Assembly (NCBI GenBank): GCA_943332615.1
Contig: CALQQB010000025.1
Location: 1-51,439 of the forward strand
Length of the DNA: 51,439 nt
DNA from: Phenylobacterium deserti
GTDB taxonomy: Bacteria > Pseudomonadota > Alphaproteobacteria > Caulobacterales > Caulobacteraceae
Reading direction: 5' to 3'
The notes beneath the pieces are model-generated. The model did not search any database, had not been told where the DNA came from, and was given only the letters and a program-made list of their open reading frames with translations. Shown here piece by piece: positions 1 through 9,129 of the stretch. Every line of letters starts with the position of its first letter. Within the stretch, counting starts at the first letter, position 1. A program made the translations under genes and the position numbers.

Positions 1-155
1 ACCGCAACCGCATCGAGCGCTGCTTCAACAAGCTCAAGCACTTTCGACGCTTCGCTACCCGATACGATCGCACCGCCAGCCATTTCCTCGCCTTCATCCA
101 CCTCGCCGCCGTCATGCTCTGGCTGCGATGAATGTCGATTCGTCCTAGTTCCCCG
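1..155 (+). mobile_element. Right-hand end of an IS5-type insertion sequence (cut by the window edge)
   Basis: The window opens inside a transposase gene that stops at 129-131. About 20 bases of non-coding sequence follow before ordinary intergenic DNA. The true inverted-repeat end cannot be fixed without the left end; placing it near 155 is an inference from the usual short distance between transposase stop and element end. Confidence 0.6.
3..131 (+). CDS. IS5 family transposase, C-terminal fragment
   Basis: An open frame enters from the left edge and ends with TGA at 129-131, giving the last 42 residues of a DDE transposase. The visible stretch contains RNRIERCFNKLK, which fits the R(3)E(6)K signature around the catalytic glutamate of IS5-type transposases, followed by the typical hydrophobic tail ending in AVMLWLR. 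The catalytic aspartates lie upstream of the window, so whether the gene is intact cannot be told. Family assignment rests on this C-terminal signature only. Confidence 0.75.
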   Translation, partial: RNRIERCFNKLKHFRRFATRYDRTASHFLAFIHLAAVMLWLR

Positions 156-190
156 CAGCGCGTGAGAGCGCTCTGCGAGAGCCAATTTGA

Positions 191-217
191 GGGTGGGCCG
201 CAAGGTCCGCCCTTTTT
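191..217 (+). terminator. Rho-independent terminator with GCAA tetraloop
   Basis: Nine-base stem GGGTGGGCC (191-199) pairs with GGTCCGCCC (204-212) through two G-T wobbles, capped by a GCAA loop (200-203) and followed by TTTTT (213-217). It faces rightward, so it would end transcripts coming from the IS side and insulate the dehydrogenase gene that starts at 312. Confidence 0.75.
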
Positions 218-311
218 GTTGTGCGGACTCGCCCTGCCGGAGCGTCGCCTTGACGCCTCGCCCGCCGCGCCGCAAAACCGCCGCCGATTTTAGACCTCAA
301 GGAACTCTCCC

Positions 312-1217
312 ATGGCGGACATCCGCTTCGACGGCAAAGTGGCGATCGTGACGGGCGCAGGTGGCGGCCTGGGTCGGGCGCACGCCCTGGAACTGGCCAG
401 GCGCGGCGCGAAGGTCGTGGTCAACGACCTGGGTGGAGCGATGGACGGCTCGGCCGGCCATTCCGAAGCCTCCCTGAAGGTGGTCGAGGAGATCAAGGCG
501 GCCGGCGGCGAAGCCATCGCCAATGGCTCGTCGGTCACCGACGACGCCGGCGTCGCCCGGATGATCAAGGACACGATGGACGCCTGGGGCCGCATCGACA
601 TCCTGATCGCCAACGCCGGCATCCTGCGCGACAAGTCCTTCGCCAAGATGGAGTTCGGCGACTTCCAGTTGGTGGTGGACGTCCACCTGTTCGGCACCGT
701 GAAGCCCGCCAAGGCCGTTTGGGAGATCATGCGCGCGCAGAACTACGGGCGGATCGTGGTCACCACCTCGTCGTCCGGCCTTTACGGCAACTTCGGCCAG
801 TCGAACTACGGCGCGGCCAAGCTGGGCCTGATCGGCTTCATGAACACGCTGAAGCTCGAGGGCCAGAAGAACAACATCCACGTCAACGCCATCGCCCCGG
901 TGGCCGCCACGCGGATGACCGAGAACCTGGGCATGCCGGCCGAGGTGCTAGCGCAGCTGAAGCCGGAGTTCGTGACGCCGGGCGTGGTGTTCCTGTGTTC
1001 TGAAGACGCCCCCACCGGTCACATCCTGACCGCCGGCGCCGGCGCCTTCGCGCTGGCCCGCATCGTCGAGACCGAGGGCGTCTACCTGGGCCCGAAGACC
1101 TCGGTGGAATCGATCCGCGACAACTGGGCCAAGATCACCGACGAGACCGGCCAGAAAGCCTACTTCAACGGCGGCGAGCAGACCGGGAAGTTCTTCAGGA
1201 AGATGCAGGGTGGCTGA
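312..1217 (+). CDS. Short-chain dehydrogenase/reductase, MFE-2 hydroxyacyl-CoA dehydrogenase-like
   Basis: A 301-residue SDR enzyme. Visible motifs are the Rossmann glycine signature TGAGGGLG near residues 15-22, the NAG motif, the catalytic Ser in TTSSSG and the YGAAK (YxxxK) pair. The glycine-rich loop, the VVNDLGG segment and the C-terminal extension (SVESIRDNW, then GGEQTGKFF) resemble the (3R)-hydroxyacyl-CoA dehydrogenase domain of peroxisomal multifunctional enzyme 2 rather than a 250-residue FabG. A role in fatty acyl-CoA or steroid side-chain beta-oxidation is therefore likely but inferred. ATG at 312 follows AAGGA at 300-304. The gene stands alone, followed by a 12-bp hairpin. Confidence 0.85.
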   Translation: MADIRFDGKVAIVTGAGGGLGRAHALELARRGAKVVVNDLGGAMDGSAGHSEASLKVVEEIKAAGGEAIANGSSVTDDAGVARMIKDTMDAWGRIDILIANAGILRDKSFAKMEFGDFQLVVDVHLFGTVKPAKAVWEIMRAQNYGRIVVTTSSSGLYGNFGQSNYGAAKLGLIGFMNTLKLEGQKNNIHVNAIAPVAATRMTENLGMPAEVLAQLKPEFVTPGVVFLCSEDAPTGHILTAGAGAFALARIVETEGVYLGPKTSVESIRDNWAKITDETGQKAYFNGGEQTGKFFRKMQGG

Positions 1218-1227
1218 CCTGCCTTGG

Positions 1228-1263
1228 CTTTTCTCCCCCGTCGCCCGAGATGGGGGAGAAAAG
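1228..1263. repeat. Perfect 12-bp inverted repeat (intergenic hairpin)
   Basis: CTTTTCTCCCCC (1228-1239) and GGGGGAGAAAAG (1252-1263) are exact reverse complements separated by 12 bases. It begins 11 bases after the SDR stop codon and lacks a following T-run outside the stem, though the outer stem itself is A/T-rich. It may act as a transcript-end stabiliser, a weak terminator, or be a dispersed palindromic repeat. Confidence 0.6.
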
Positions 1264-1372
1264 ATCGCAGCGTTTCCCAATTGTAATCGAAATCTCCTTG
1301 CCCCGCCCCCGGGGGCCGCGCCTAACCTCAGCCAGCGTCCCTTGAGAGGCGCGGGCTGAGGAGCAGGTCGCA

Positions 1373-2797
1373 GTGTCCCAGGGCAACAAGATCGCGGCGA
1401 ACGGCGCGCTTTCACTTCCTGCAGTCCTGATCTTCGCCAGCGGCCATATTCCGATCGCCGCGCTCGTCCTGGCGATCAGCGTCCACCTCCCCCGCTATTT
1501 CGCCAGTCACCTGGGACTTTCGCTGACCGTCGTCGGCGCGGCCTTCGCGCTTGTGCGCTTCGTCGACATCCCCATCGATGCGGCCATGGGTCTGGCCATG
1601 GACCGCACACGCACCCGCTTTGGCCGGTACCGTGTGTGGATGGCGATGGGCGCGCCCATTCTGATGTTCGCGCTCTACATGCTGCTGATGTCGCCGGAGG
1701 GCGTCGGCCAGGGCTATCTGTTCGGCTGGCTGCTGCTGATGTACGTCGGCTATTCCGGTGTCTATCTCTCGCACCTGGCCTGGGCCGGCCGCATCGCGCC
1801 CAACTACAAGGAGCGGTCCAGGGTCTTCGGGGCGATCACCGGCCTTGGCGTTGTCGGTGCCATGGCGGTCCTGCTGATCCCGGTGTTCCTCACCTCGAGA
1901 GGCGCGACCGACGCCGAGAGCGTCCAGGCGATGATCTGGTTCATCATCGGCGCCACGGCCGTGACCTCGATGCTGGTGGTCCTTGTCTCGCCCGAAAGGA
2001 TCGCCAAGGACCAGGCCACGCGTTTCGAGCTGAAGGATTACTGGGCCCTGCTCACCCGGCCCAACATCCTGCGCCTGCTGGCCGCAGACCTGTTCGTGAC
2101 CCTCGGGCCCGGCTGGATGGCGGCGATCTACCTGTTCTATTTCACCGACAGCCTGGGGTTCACCCTGGCCCAGGCCAACCTGTTGCTGATGATCTACATC
2201 GCCGCCGGCTTCGCGGGCGCCCCGCTGGCGGCCTGGCTGGCCAACAAGATCAGCAAGCACCGGGCGCTGATGGTGAACACCACCGTCTATTCCCTGGGCC
2301 TGATCCTGCTTCCGACCCTGCCCAAGGGCGAGTTCCTCATCTTTGGCGTGGCCATGTTCCTGGTGGGCGCCATGGCCGCCGGATTCACCGTGATGATCCG
2401 CGCGATCACCGCCGACATCGCCGACGAGATCCGGCTCGAGAGCGGCCGCGAGTGGATGGGCCTGATGTACGCCATGACCACGGCGACCTCGAAGCTCGCC
2501 AGCGCCGGCTCCATCATCCTGACCTTCAGCGTCCTGGCCGCCGTCGGCTACCAGGCGAAGGAAGGCGCAACGAACACCCCGGAAGCGATCCGCGGGCTGG
2601 AACTGGCCTACATCATCGGCCCGATCTTCTTTGTGATGGTGGCGGGCGCCTGCTTCATCGGCTACCGGCTGACCGCTGAGCGTCACGCCGAGATTCGCCG
2701 CCAGCTGGACGAACAGGACGCCGTCATCGACCCCGCCGCGGCTCTGGAAAGCCTGTCCGGCGACACCGAACTGAGCAGCCTGAACCGACCGTCGTGA
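1373..2797 (+). CDS. MFS transporter, GPH (glycoside-pentoside-hexuronide:cation symporter) type, copy 1
   Basis: A 474-residue inner-membrane protein with about 12 hydrophobic segments. The signature after the second membrane helix, MDRTRTRFGRYRVW, is the D-R-T-x-x-x-x-G-R-x-R-x-W loop of the GPH/MelB branch of the major facilitator superfamily. Substrate is unknown; relatives move sugars or glycosides with Na+ or H+. The start is GTG at 1373, preceded by GAGGAG at 1358-1363. It is the first of three homologous transporter genes in a row on the same strand, and shares with the next copy many collinear stretches (GPGWMAA, NTPEAI/NAPEAI, GYRLTAE/GYKLTAE). Confidence 0.85.
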   Translation: MSQGNKIAANGALSLPAVLIFASGHIPIAALVLAISVHLPRYFASHLGLSLTVVGAAFALVRFVDIPIDAAMGLAMDRTRTRFGRYRVWMAMGAPILMFALYMLLMSPEGVGQGYLFGWLLLMYVGYSGVYLSHLAWAGRIAPNYKERSRVFGAITGLGVVGAMAVLLIPVFLTSRGATDAESVQAMIWFIIGATAVTSMLVVLVSPERIAKDQATRFELKDYWALLTRPNILRLLAADLFVTLGPGWMAAIYLFYFTDSLGFTLAQANLLLMIYIAAGFAGAPLAAWLANKISKHRALMVNTTVYSLGLILLPTLPKGEFLIFGVAMFLVGAMAAGFTVMIRAITADIADEIRLESGREWMGLMYAMTTATSKLASAGSIILTFSVLAAVGYQAKEGATNTPEAIRGLELAYIIGPIFFVMVAGACFIGYRLTAERHAEIRRQLDEQDAVIDPAAALESLSGDTELSSLNRPS

Positions 2798-2850
2798 GCT
2801 GAGTATCGCGCACGACGCCCGGCAGAGGCGCGGCGCATCTGGGAGGATTG

Positions 2851-4218
2851 ATGACCAATACCGCGCCGAACGCACCCCTGTCGCTGGGCAGCACCCTGCT
2901 GTTCTCCGCCACCAGCCTTCCGCTGTCGGCGCTGGTCCTGGCGCTCACCGTCCACCTGCCGGCCTATTTCGCGGCCAGCATCGGCGTCTCATTGGCGACG
3001 GTCGGCGCGGTCTTCGGCCTGTGTCGGGCCATCGACATCCCGATCGAGCCGATGCTGGGCATCGCCATGGACCGCACCCGCACGCGGTGGGGACGGTTCC
3101 GGCTCTGGACCCTGATCGGCGCCCCACTGATGCTGGTCGGCCTCTATATGCTGACGAGCGCGCGGCAGGGCGTCGGCGAGGCCTATCTGGTGACCTGGCT
3201 GCTGGTCATGTACCTGGGCTTGTCGATCCTGCTGCTCTCGCACACCGCTTGGGCGGCGACGCTGGCCACCACCTACGATTCCCGCGCCCGCATCTTTGGC
3301 ATCATGGGCGGCGTCGGCGTGATCGGCGCGCTCGGGGTACTGGCGATCCCGATCGTCATGGAGGCCAACGGCTATACCGACGCCGAGGGCGTGCGCGGCA
3401 TGATCTGGTATGTGATGCTGCTGATCCCGGCCGCCGTGGGCCTGGTGGTCTGGCGGACGCCGGAAACAATCGCGCCGGAAGCTCCAGGCCAGCGCTTTCG
3501 CCTGCGCGACTATCTCGACCTGGTCACCCATGGGAGCATGGCCCGCATACTGATCGCCGACCTCTGCCTGGCCCTGGGTCCGGGCTGGATGGCGGCGCTC
3601 TTCCTGTTTTTCAGCCGCGATCGCATGGGCTTCACGACCGGCCAGGCCAACGTGCTGCTGGCCATCTACATCCTGGCCGGCCTGTTCGGCGCCCCGGCGA
3701 CGGCCTGGGTCGCGACGCGCATCGGCAAGCATCGGGCCGCAATGGCGTCGAGCGCCGTCTACAGCGTGTCCCTCATCAGCCTGCTCTGGCTGCCCAAGGC
3801 CAGCCTGGGTCCGTCGGCCCTGGCCTATTTCGCCAGCGGCTTCGTGGCCGCGGGCTTCGGCGCCCTGATCCGCGCCATGGTCGCCGACGTGGCCGACGAC
3901 ATCCGGCTCACCCAGGGCAAGGAACGCGGCGGACTGCTCTATTCGCTGATCGCCTCGACCAACAAGGTCGCCGTCGCCGCCTCGGTGATCATCACCTATC
4001 CGTTGCTGGCCCGGATTGGCTACGACCCCAAGCTCGGCCATGGCAATGCGCCCGAGGCGATCCAGGGCCTGACCATCGCCTATCTGAGCGGCCCGATCGG
4101 CTTCCTCGCGCTCGGGGCGTTCTGCATGTTCGGCTACAAGCTGACGGCCGAGAAGGCCGCAGAGACCCGTCGGCTGTTGGAAGTGCGCGACGCCGAGCCG
4201 GCGGCCGCCAGCCGCTAG
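2851..4218 (+). CDS. MFS transporter, GPH type, copy 2
   Basis: A 455-residue polytopic membrane protein, the closest relative of the preceding gene: both have MDRTRTR followed by GRxRxW, the ALGPGWMAA/TLGPGWMAA helix, and an NAPEAIQGL segment before the last helices. ATG at 2851 is chosen over the TTG at 2848 because GGAGG at 2842-2846 would be almost touching the TTG. The gene starts 53 bases after the previous stop, so co-transcription is likely. The cytoplasmic tail ends in an Ala/Glu-rich stretch. Substrate cannot be deduced. Confidence 0.85.
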   Translation: MTNTAPNAPLSLGSTLLFSATSLPLSALVLALTVHLPAYFAASIGVSLATVGAVFGLCRAIDIPIEPMLGIAMDRTRTRWGRFRLWTLIGAPLMLVGLYMLTSARQGVGEAYLVTWLLVMYLGLSILLLSHTAWAATLATTYDSRARIFGIMGGVGVIGALGVLAIPIVMEANGYTDAEGVRGMIWYVMLLIPAAVGLVVWRTPETIAPEAPGQRFRLRDYLDLVTHGSMARILIADLCLALGPGWMAALFLFFSRDRMGFTTGQANVLLAIYILAGLFGAPATAWVATRIGKHRAAMASSAVYSVSLISLLWLPKASLGPSALAYFASGFVAAGFGALIRAMVADVADDIRLTQGKERGGLLYSLIASTNKVAVAASVIITYPLLARIGYDPKLGHGNAPEAIQGLTIAYLSGPIGFLALGAFCMFGYKLTAEKAAETRRLLEVRDAEPAAASR

Positions 4219-4327
4219 CGTACCTCGAATTCGAAAAGAACTTGCGCCCTGCGGTAAGGGAGCTTCACCTGTGCGGATTACGCGCCCCGCTTAGAGGGCG
4301 ACCTAGTGATTTTCATGGGAGGATTTC

Positions 4328-5749
4328 TTGAGCCACGCCGCGACAGCTGCGCCTGCACGCCTACCCCTTCCCCGGGTCTGGGCCTTCGCCACCGGCAGCA
4401 TCCCCGTCACCATGCTGCTCCTGGTGCTCGGCACCTACATCACCCCGTTCTACGCCGGCACTGTGGGGATCAAACTCGCCGTCCTGGGCGCGACACTATC
4501 CTCTTTGCGCCTGATCGACGTGGGCTTCGACTTTCTGCTGGGTTGGCTGATGGACCGCTTCGAAACGCCGTTCGGGCGATTCAAACCCTGGTTCGTTCTG
4601 GCCTTGCCCGTGTTCTGCCTCGGCGTGTTCAAGCTGCTCAATCCGCCTGAAGGCGCGGGACTGGAACATCTCGTGCCATGGCTTCTGGTCTGTTACGTGG
4701 CCTATTCGCTGCTGGGCCTGAGCCACGCCGCCTGGGCGGCGAACCTCGCCAGCGACTACCATGAGCGGTCTCGGATCTTCGGGTGGACACAGGGCATCGC
4801 AGTCATCGGGTCAGTGAGCCTGCTGCTGGCCCCTGTTCTCAGCGGTGGCGCGATCAAGCCCGGCGCGGCGGAATCCATGCCCAAGCTGGCGATCATCCTG
4901 ATCGTGGTGGCGCTGGTCACCGTGCCGATCAATGCGCTGTTCACGCCCGAGCGCGTCGTGCGAGGCACCAAACAGGACGGCGCTTCCTTCAAGGACCTGC
5001 TGGCGATCTTCACCACAGGGTCGATGAGCCGTCTCATCCTGGCCGACCTGCTGCTCACCCTTGGGGCGAATTCGACCGGACCGATGTATGTGTTCTTCTT
5101 CCACACAGCCAAGGGCTTCGAGATCAGCGAGGTCAGCTACCTGCTGATTCCCTACATCGGCGCCGGAATCCTTGGCGCGCCGGCCTGGGCCCACGTGGCG
5201 GCCCGCTTTGGGAAGCACCGGGCGCTGCAGATCGCCTGCGTTGGCTATGCCATCACCCAGGCGATCTTGATGGCGATTCCCGCAGGGCTTCTCGCGGCCA
5301 CAGCGGTCGGCATGTTCTTTGTTGGATTCTCGGCCAGCGCCTTCATTCCGATGATGCGGTCGATGGTGGCCGACGTCACTGATGAGCTGCGACTTGAGAC
5401 CGGCAAAGAGCGGGCCGGCGTCCTCTATTCGCTGGTGATACTGGTGCAGAAGTTTGGAACTTCGGTGACGGCCATCATCGTTCTGCCCATCCTCCAGTAT
5501 GTCGGTTTCGATCCGAAACCCCATGCCGCGAATACGCCCGAGGCCATTTTCGGCCTTCAGATGTGCTACCTGTTCGCCCCGATCATCTTCGTGCTGATCG
5601 GCTCACTCGTGTTCTTTGGCTACAAGCTGACCCCAGAGCGCCACGCGGAAATTTCGGCAGCGCTCAAGGCCAAGGAAGGCGCGTCTTTTGCCGCGGCCGA
5701 GGAAGCTTTCGCTGGTTCGGCTGAGCCGCCGCCGAAACCTGTCACATAG
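4328..5749 (+). CDS. MFS transporter, GPH type, copy 3
   Basis: A 473-residue member of the same transporter family, more diverged: the loop reads LMDRFETPFGRFKPW, keeping D-R and G-R-F but not the RTRT of the first two. It retains the GKERAGVLYSL and NTPEAIFGL blocks near the C terminus, so all three copies share one ancestor. The probable start is TTG at 4328, five bases after GGAGG (4318-4322); there is no in-frame ATG nearby. It lies 109 bases beyond copy 2, long enough for its own promoter. It ends one base before the convergent mrp gene. Confidence 0.85.
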   Translation: MSHAATAAPARLPLPRVWAFATGSIPVTMLLLVLGTYITPFYAGTVGIKLAVLGATLSSLRLIDVGFDFLLGWLMDRFETPFGRFKPWFVLALPVFCLGVFKLLNPPEGAGLEHLVPWLLVCYVAYSLLGLSHAAWAANLASDYHERSRIFGWTQGIAVIGSVSLLLAPVLSGGAIKPGAAESMPKLAIILIVVALVTVPINALFTPERVVRGTKQDGASFKDLLAIFTTGSMSRLILADLLLTLGANSTGPMYVFFFHTAKGFEISEVSYLLIPYIGAGILGAPAWAHVAARFGKHRALQIACVGYAITQAILMAIPAGLLAATAVGMFFVGFSASAFIPMMRSMVADVTDELRLETGKERAGVLYSLVILVQKFGTSVTAIIVLPILQYVGFDPKPHAANTPEAIFGLQMCYLFAPIIFVLIGSLVFFGYKLTPERHAEISAALKAKEGASFAAAEEAFAGSAEPPPKPVT

Positions 5750-5750
5750 G

Positions 5751-6968
5751 TCAGATCAGGGCGACCTTCGCGGCAAGGTCCAGGAAGGCCTTCGCCGCGG
5801 GGCTGTCCGGGTTGCTCACCACCAGCGGACGGCCCTGGTCGCAGGCCTCGCGCAGCGCCACCTCGATCGGGATCTCCGCCAGCAGCGGCACGCCCAGGCG
5901 CTCGGCCTCGGCGCGCGCGCCGCCGGTCCCGAAGATCGGGATACGGGCCCCGGAGCTGTCGGCAAACCAGGCCATGTTCTCGACAACGCCCAGGATCGGG
6001 GCGCCGGTCTTCTCGAACATCTGGGCGGCGCGGCGGGCGTCGATGAGGGCGATCTCCTGCGGCGTCGAGACGATGACGACGCCGTCGATCTTCAGCTTCT
6101 GGACCAGGGTCAGCTGGATGTCCCCGGTGCCAGGGGGCAGGTCGATGACCAGCACGTCCAGGGGTTCGGCCTCCGTGCCCCAGTTGGAGTTCATCAGGCT
6201 GCGCAGCGCCGAGGACGCCATCGGTCCCCGCCAGATGTTGGCCGTGCCTGGCTCGACGATGAAGCCGATCGACATCACCTTCACGCCCCAGGCCTCCATG
6301 GGGTTCAGGCGCTTTTCAGCGTCAAAGGTCGGGTCGCCATCGACGCCCAGCATCGTCGGCGCCGACGGGCCGTAGATGTCGGCATCTAGCAGCCCCACGC
6401 GTTTTCCAAGAACAGCGAGGGCCGCGGCCAGGTTGACCGAGACGGTGGACTTGCCGACCCCGCCCGTGCCACTGGCGACGGCGATGACCTTCAAGACGTT
6501 CCGTGGCTTCTCCGCATCGACCATGACCTGCAGGCGCGCGCCGGGGTCCTCGGCCACGCGGGCCCGGCGGGCGGTGGGTGATTCCGGAAGGGCGGCGCGG
6601 TGCTGCTGGGTCGAGGACGGCGGCGGACCGGGCGGCGACGGACGGCGCGGCGTGACCCGAAGGTTTGGCATAGCCGGCATTGAAGCGGGCGCGGGCGGAG
6701 GGCTGGAGGGCGCCTGCATTTCAGAGGTCAGCACGACCTGAGCGATCTCCACGCCGTCGGTTTCGGCCATCGCCTCCTCGGCCTGCTCACGCACGCGGCG
6801 ATAGAGATCGATGTCGGCCGGAGCCACCTCAAGCATGAAGGCCACGCGACCACCTCGCACGACCAGGCCCCGCACCAGGCCGGCCGCTGTGAGGCCCTTG
6901 CCGGATTTCGGGTCGATCACCTGGTCGAGCGCTTGGAGGATCGCCGTGCGGTCGGGGCCTTCGCTCAT
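5751..6968 (-). CDS. mrp: Mrp/NBP35-type P-loop ATPase (iron-sulfur cluster carrier)
   Basis: A 405-residue protein: an N-terminal MIP18/DUF59-like domain (about residues 1-95), a proline-rich linker (roughly 105-150), then a SIMIBI-class ATPase with deviant Walker A GTGGVGKST, a DADIYGPS switch and DLPPGTGD. Family members bind and pass on Fe-S clusters. The CPxC motif that many Mrp proteins use to hold a bridging cluster is absent here: the corresponding stretch is NMAWFADSSGARIPIFG. This looks like a sub-family variant rather than damage. The start at 6968 (MSEGPDRTAIL) is chosen because the longer open frame upstream is Arg-rich junk that runs through the mrp-hflK intergenic region. Divergent from hflK. 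Confidence 0.9.
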   Translation of the reverse strand: MSEGPDRTAILQALDQVIDPKSGKGLTAAGLVRGLVVRGGRVAFMLEVAPADIDLYRRVREQAEEAMAETDGVEIAQVVLTSEMQAPSSPPPAPASMPAMPNLRVTPRRPSPPGPPPSSTQQHRAALPESPTARRARVAEDPGARLQVMVDAEKPRNVLKVIAVASGTGGVGKSTVSVNLAAALAVLGKRVGLLDADIYGPSAPTMLGVDGDPTFDAEKRLNPMEAWGVKVMSIGFIVEPGTANIWRGPMASSALRSLMNSNWGTEAEPLDVLVIDLPPGTGDIQLTLVQKLKIDGVVIVSTPQEIALIDARRAAQMFEKTGAPILGVVENMAWFADSSGARIPIFGTGGARAEAERLGVPLLAEIPIEVALREACDQGRPLVVSNPDSPAAKAFLDLAAKVALI

Positions 6969-7084
6969 GCGCTTTGTCTTGCCTTGCCGTAGGTGGGACC
7001 CCATATCCGGCTGTCGGCGCCTGTTTACAAGCCCACAGGGGGTTTTGCAGGGCGCCTGAGTTCTAAGGATCGCGCGCGCCGCCC

Positions 7085-8230
7085 ATGCCCTGGAACGACA
7101 ACGCCAATCCCGGCCCCTGGGGCGCACCCTCAGGCGGCGGCGACGACAAGCGCGACCAGACCCCAAGACGCCCGCTGGGCGGTGGCGGCCGTGGCCCGGG
7201 CGGACCCGATTTCAATGTCAGCCTCGACCGGCTGGCCCGGCGGCTCCGGCAGATGATGCGTGGGCCGGGCGGCGGTCTGCGGCCCAACATCCTGGGTGGA
7301 ATGGCCGTGGCGGTCTTCGCCCTGTGGATGGCGTCCGGCATGTACGTGGTGCAGCCGAACGAGAAGGGCGTGGTGCTGACCTTCGGCGCCTATTCCCGGA
7401 TCAGCCCGCCCGGCCTGCGCTACCACCTGCCGAGCCCTATGGAGTCTGTGGAAAAGGTGCGGGTGACCGACCTGAACCGGATCGACATCGGCGGCGCGAC
7501 GTCGGGCGAGGCCAAGAAAGAGAGCCTGATGCTGACCGGCGATCAGGACATCGTCGATCTGGACTTCAGCGTGTTCTGGCGGGTCGCCGATCCCAAGCTT
7601 TTCCTGTTCGCCACCCGCGACCAGACCGACGGTATCAAGGCCGTGGCCGAGAGCGCCATGCGCGAGGTGGTGGGCAAGACGCCGCTCAACGCCATTTCCA
7701 CCACCGGCCGGCTGCGTGTGCAGCAGCAGACCGCCGACCTGATGCAGCGGACCCTGGACAGCTGGGGCGCCGGGATCACCGTCGTGGAAGTCCAGATCAG
7801 TTCAGCCGACCCGCCGGACCCGGTGAAGGCCGCATTCCGGGACGTGACCCGGGCCGACCAGGACGCCGAGGCCGCCGTCAACGTGGCCAACACCTACTTT
7901 AATCGGGTGGTCAACGAGGCGAAGGGCGACGCCTCGATCATCGTCCAGGGCGCAGAGGCCTATCGGTCCCAGGCCGAGCTTGAGGCCAAGGGCGAGGCCG
8001 CGCGCTTCAACCAGCTCTACACCGAATATCGCCGTGCGCCGGGCGTCACCCGTGACCGACTGTACATCGAGGCCATGCAGCGCATCCTGCAGGGTACGAA
8101 CAAGGTCGTGATCGACGCCAAGGGCGCGACGGCTCCGATCATCCTGCCGCCCGACGTGTTCCGCAATCGACCGGACCCCGCCCCCGCCCCGCCGCCCCAG
8201 CCTCAGTCGCAGACCGGAAAAGCGCCGTGA
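7085..8230 (+). CDS. hflK: HflK, membrane protease modulator (SPFH/prohibitin domain)
   Basis: A 381-residue protein with a Gly/Pro-rich cytoplasmic N terminus (MPWNDNANPGPWG is characteristic), one transmembrane helix at about residues 73-90, and a periplasmic SPFH/band-7 domain starting with VQPNEKGVVLTFG. The C-terminal part has the expected long helical region (RADQDAEAAVNVANTYFN). HflK forms a large cage with HflC around the AAA protease FtsH and limits its access to membrane substrates. The stop codon overlaps the hflC start, consistent with an operon. Confidence 0.95.
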   Translation: MPWNDNANPGPWGAPSGGGDDKRDQTPRRPLGGGGRGPGGPDFNVSLDRLARRLRQMMRGPGGGLRPNILGGMAVAVFALWMASGMYVVQPNEKGVVLTFGAYSRISPPGLRYHLPSPMESVEKVRVTDLNRIDIGGATSGEAKKESLMLTGDQDIVDLDFSVFWRVADPKLFLFATRDQTDGIKAVAESAMREVVGKTPLNAISTTGRLRVQQQTADLMQRTLDSWGAGITVVEVQISSADPPDPVKAAFRDVTRADQDAEAAVNVANTYFNRVVNEAKGDASIIVQGAEAYRSQAELEAKGEAARFNQLYTEYRRAPGVTRDRLYIEAMQRILQGTNKVVIDAKGATAPIILPPDVFRNRPDPAPAPPPQPQSQTGKAP

Positions 8231-9129
8231 TGAACCTGCGCCTCGCCGTGATCGCCGCCCTGGCCTTCGCCCTGCTCATCACCGCGGCGCAGACCTTCTT
8301 CATCGTCGACCAGCGCGAGCAGGCGGTGGTGCTGAACCTCGGGCGGCCCGCCCGGGTGATCAACGCCATCGGCACGCCGTCCGCCGCCGGCCTGCACCTC
8401 AAGACGCCGTTCATCGAGAACGTCATCAAGCTGGACCGGCGCAACATCGCCCAGGAGGTCGACCAGGAGGAGATCATTGCCGCCGACCTGCAGCGTCTCG
8501 TGGTCGATGCCTTCATCCGCTACCGGATCTCCAATCCGCTTCTCTACTACACGACGCTCCGCGACGAGACGACGGCGACCGACCGCCTGAAGCGGTTGGT
8601 GAACTCATCGCTGCGCCAGGTGCTGGGGGCGGCCACGCAGAAGGAGATCATCTCCGAGAAGCGCAGCGTGCTGATGCAGCAGATCAAGGCCAACATGATC
8701 CAGCGCGCGGCGGCAGCCCAGCTGGGCATCGAGATCATCGACCTACGCATCCGCCGGGCAGACCTGCCGACCGAGATCCAGGAGTCGGTCTACAACCGCA
8801 TGCGCACCTCCCGCGAGCAGGAGGCGGCCCAGAAGCGGGCGCTGGGCGAGCAGCAGAAGCGCGAGAAGATGGCCCAGGCCGACAAGGAAGTGGTCGTGAC
8901 CCTGGCCGGCGCCCGCGAGACGGCCGGCCAGATCAACGGCCAGGGCGATGCACTGCGCACCCGCATCTTCGCCCAGAGCTTCGGCAAAGACCCGTCCTTC
9001 GCCGCCTTCTATCGCTCGCTGCAGGCCTACCAGGCCGCCCTGATGGACGGGAAGACCACCATGGTGCTGTCCCCGGAGAACAGCGCTTTCTTCAAGTACC
9101 TGGAGAACGGCCCGACGGGGCGGAAGTAG
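8230..9129 (+). CDS. hflC: HflC, partner of HflK (SPFH domain)
   Basis: A 299-residue SPFH protein: N-terminal signal-anchor helix (LAVIAALAFALLITAA), then FFIVDQREQAVVLNLG at the start of the band-7 domain, and a helical C-terminal region rich in Glu/Gln/Arg (REQEAAQKRALGEQQKREK). ATG at 8230 overlaps the last base of hflK (TGATG); a GTG one codon upstream is possible. Works with HflK as the FtsH regulatory complex in the inner membrane, mostly on the periplasmic side. The last 38 bases overlap the 3' end of the convergent HAD phosphatase gene. Confidence 0.95.
   Translation: MNLRLAVIAALAFALLITAAQTFFIVDQREQAVVLNLGRPARVINAIGTPSAAGLHLKTPFIENVIKLDRRNIAQEVDQEEIIAADLQRLVVDAFIRYRISNPLLYYTTLRDETTATDRLKRLVNSSLRQVLGAATQKEIISEKRSVLMQQIKANMIQRAAAAQLGIEIIDLRIRRADLPTEIQESVYNRMRTSREQEAAQKRALGEQQKREKMAQADKEVVVTLAGARETAGQINGQGDALRTRIFAQSFGKDPSFAAFYRSLQAYQAALMDGKTTMVLSPENSAFFKYLENGPTGRK

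Noticed and set aside
1412..2875. A 487-codon minus-strand open frame opposite the first MFS gene
   Set aside because: Composition (Gln/His/Gly/Asp-rich) is typical of shadows opposite membrane protein genes; no motif seen.
6969..7166. N-terminal extension of Mrp to 471 residues
   Set aside because: The extra residues are Arg/Cys-rich without similarity and run over the hflK start region.
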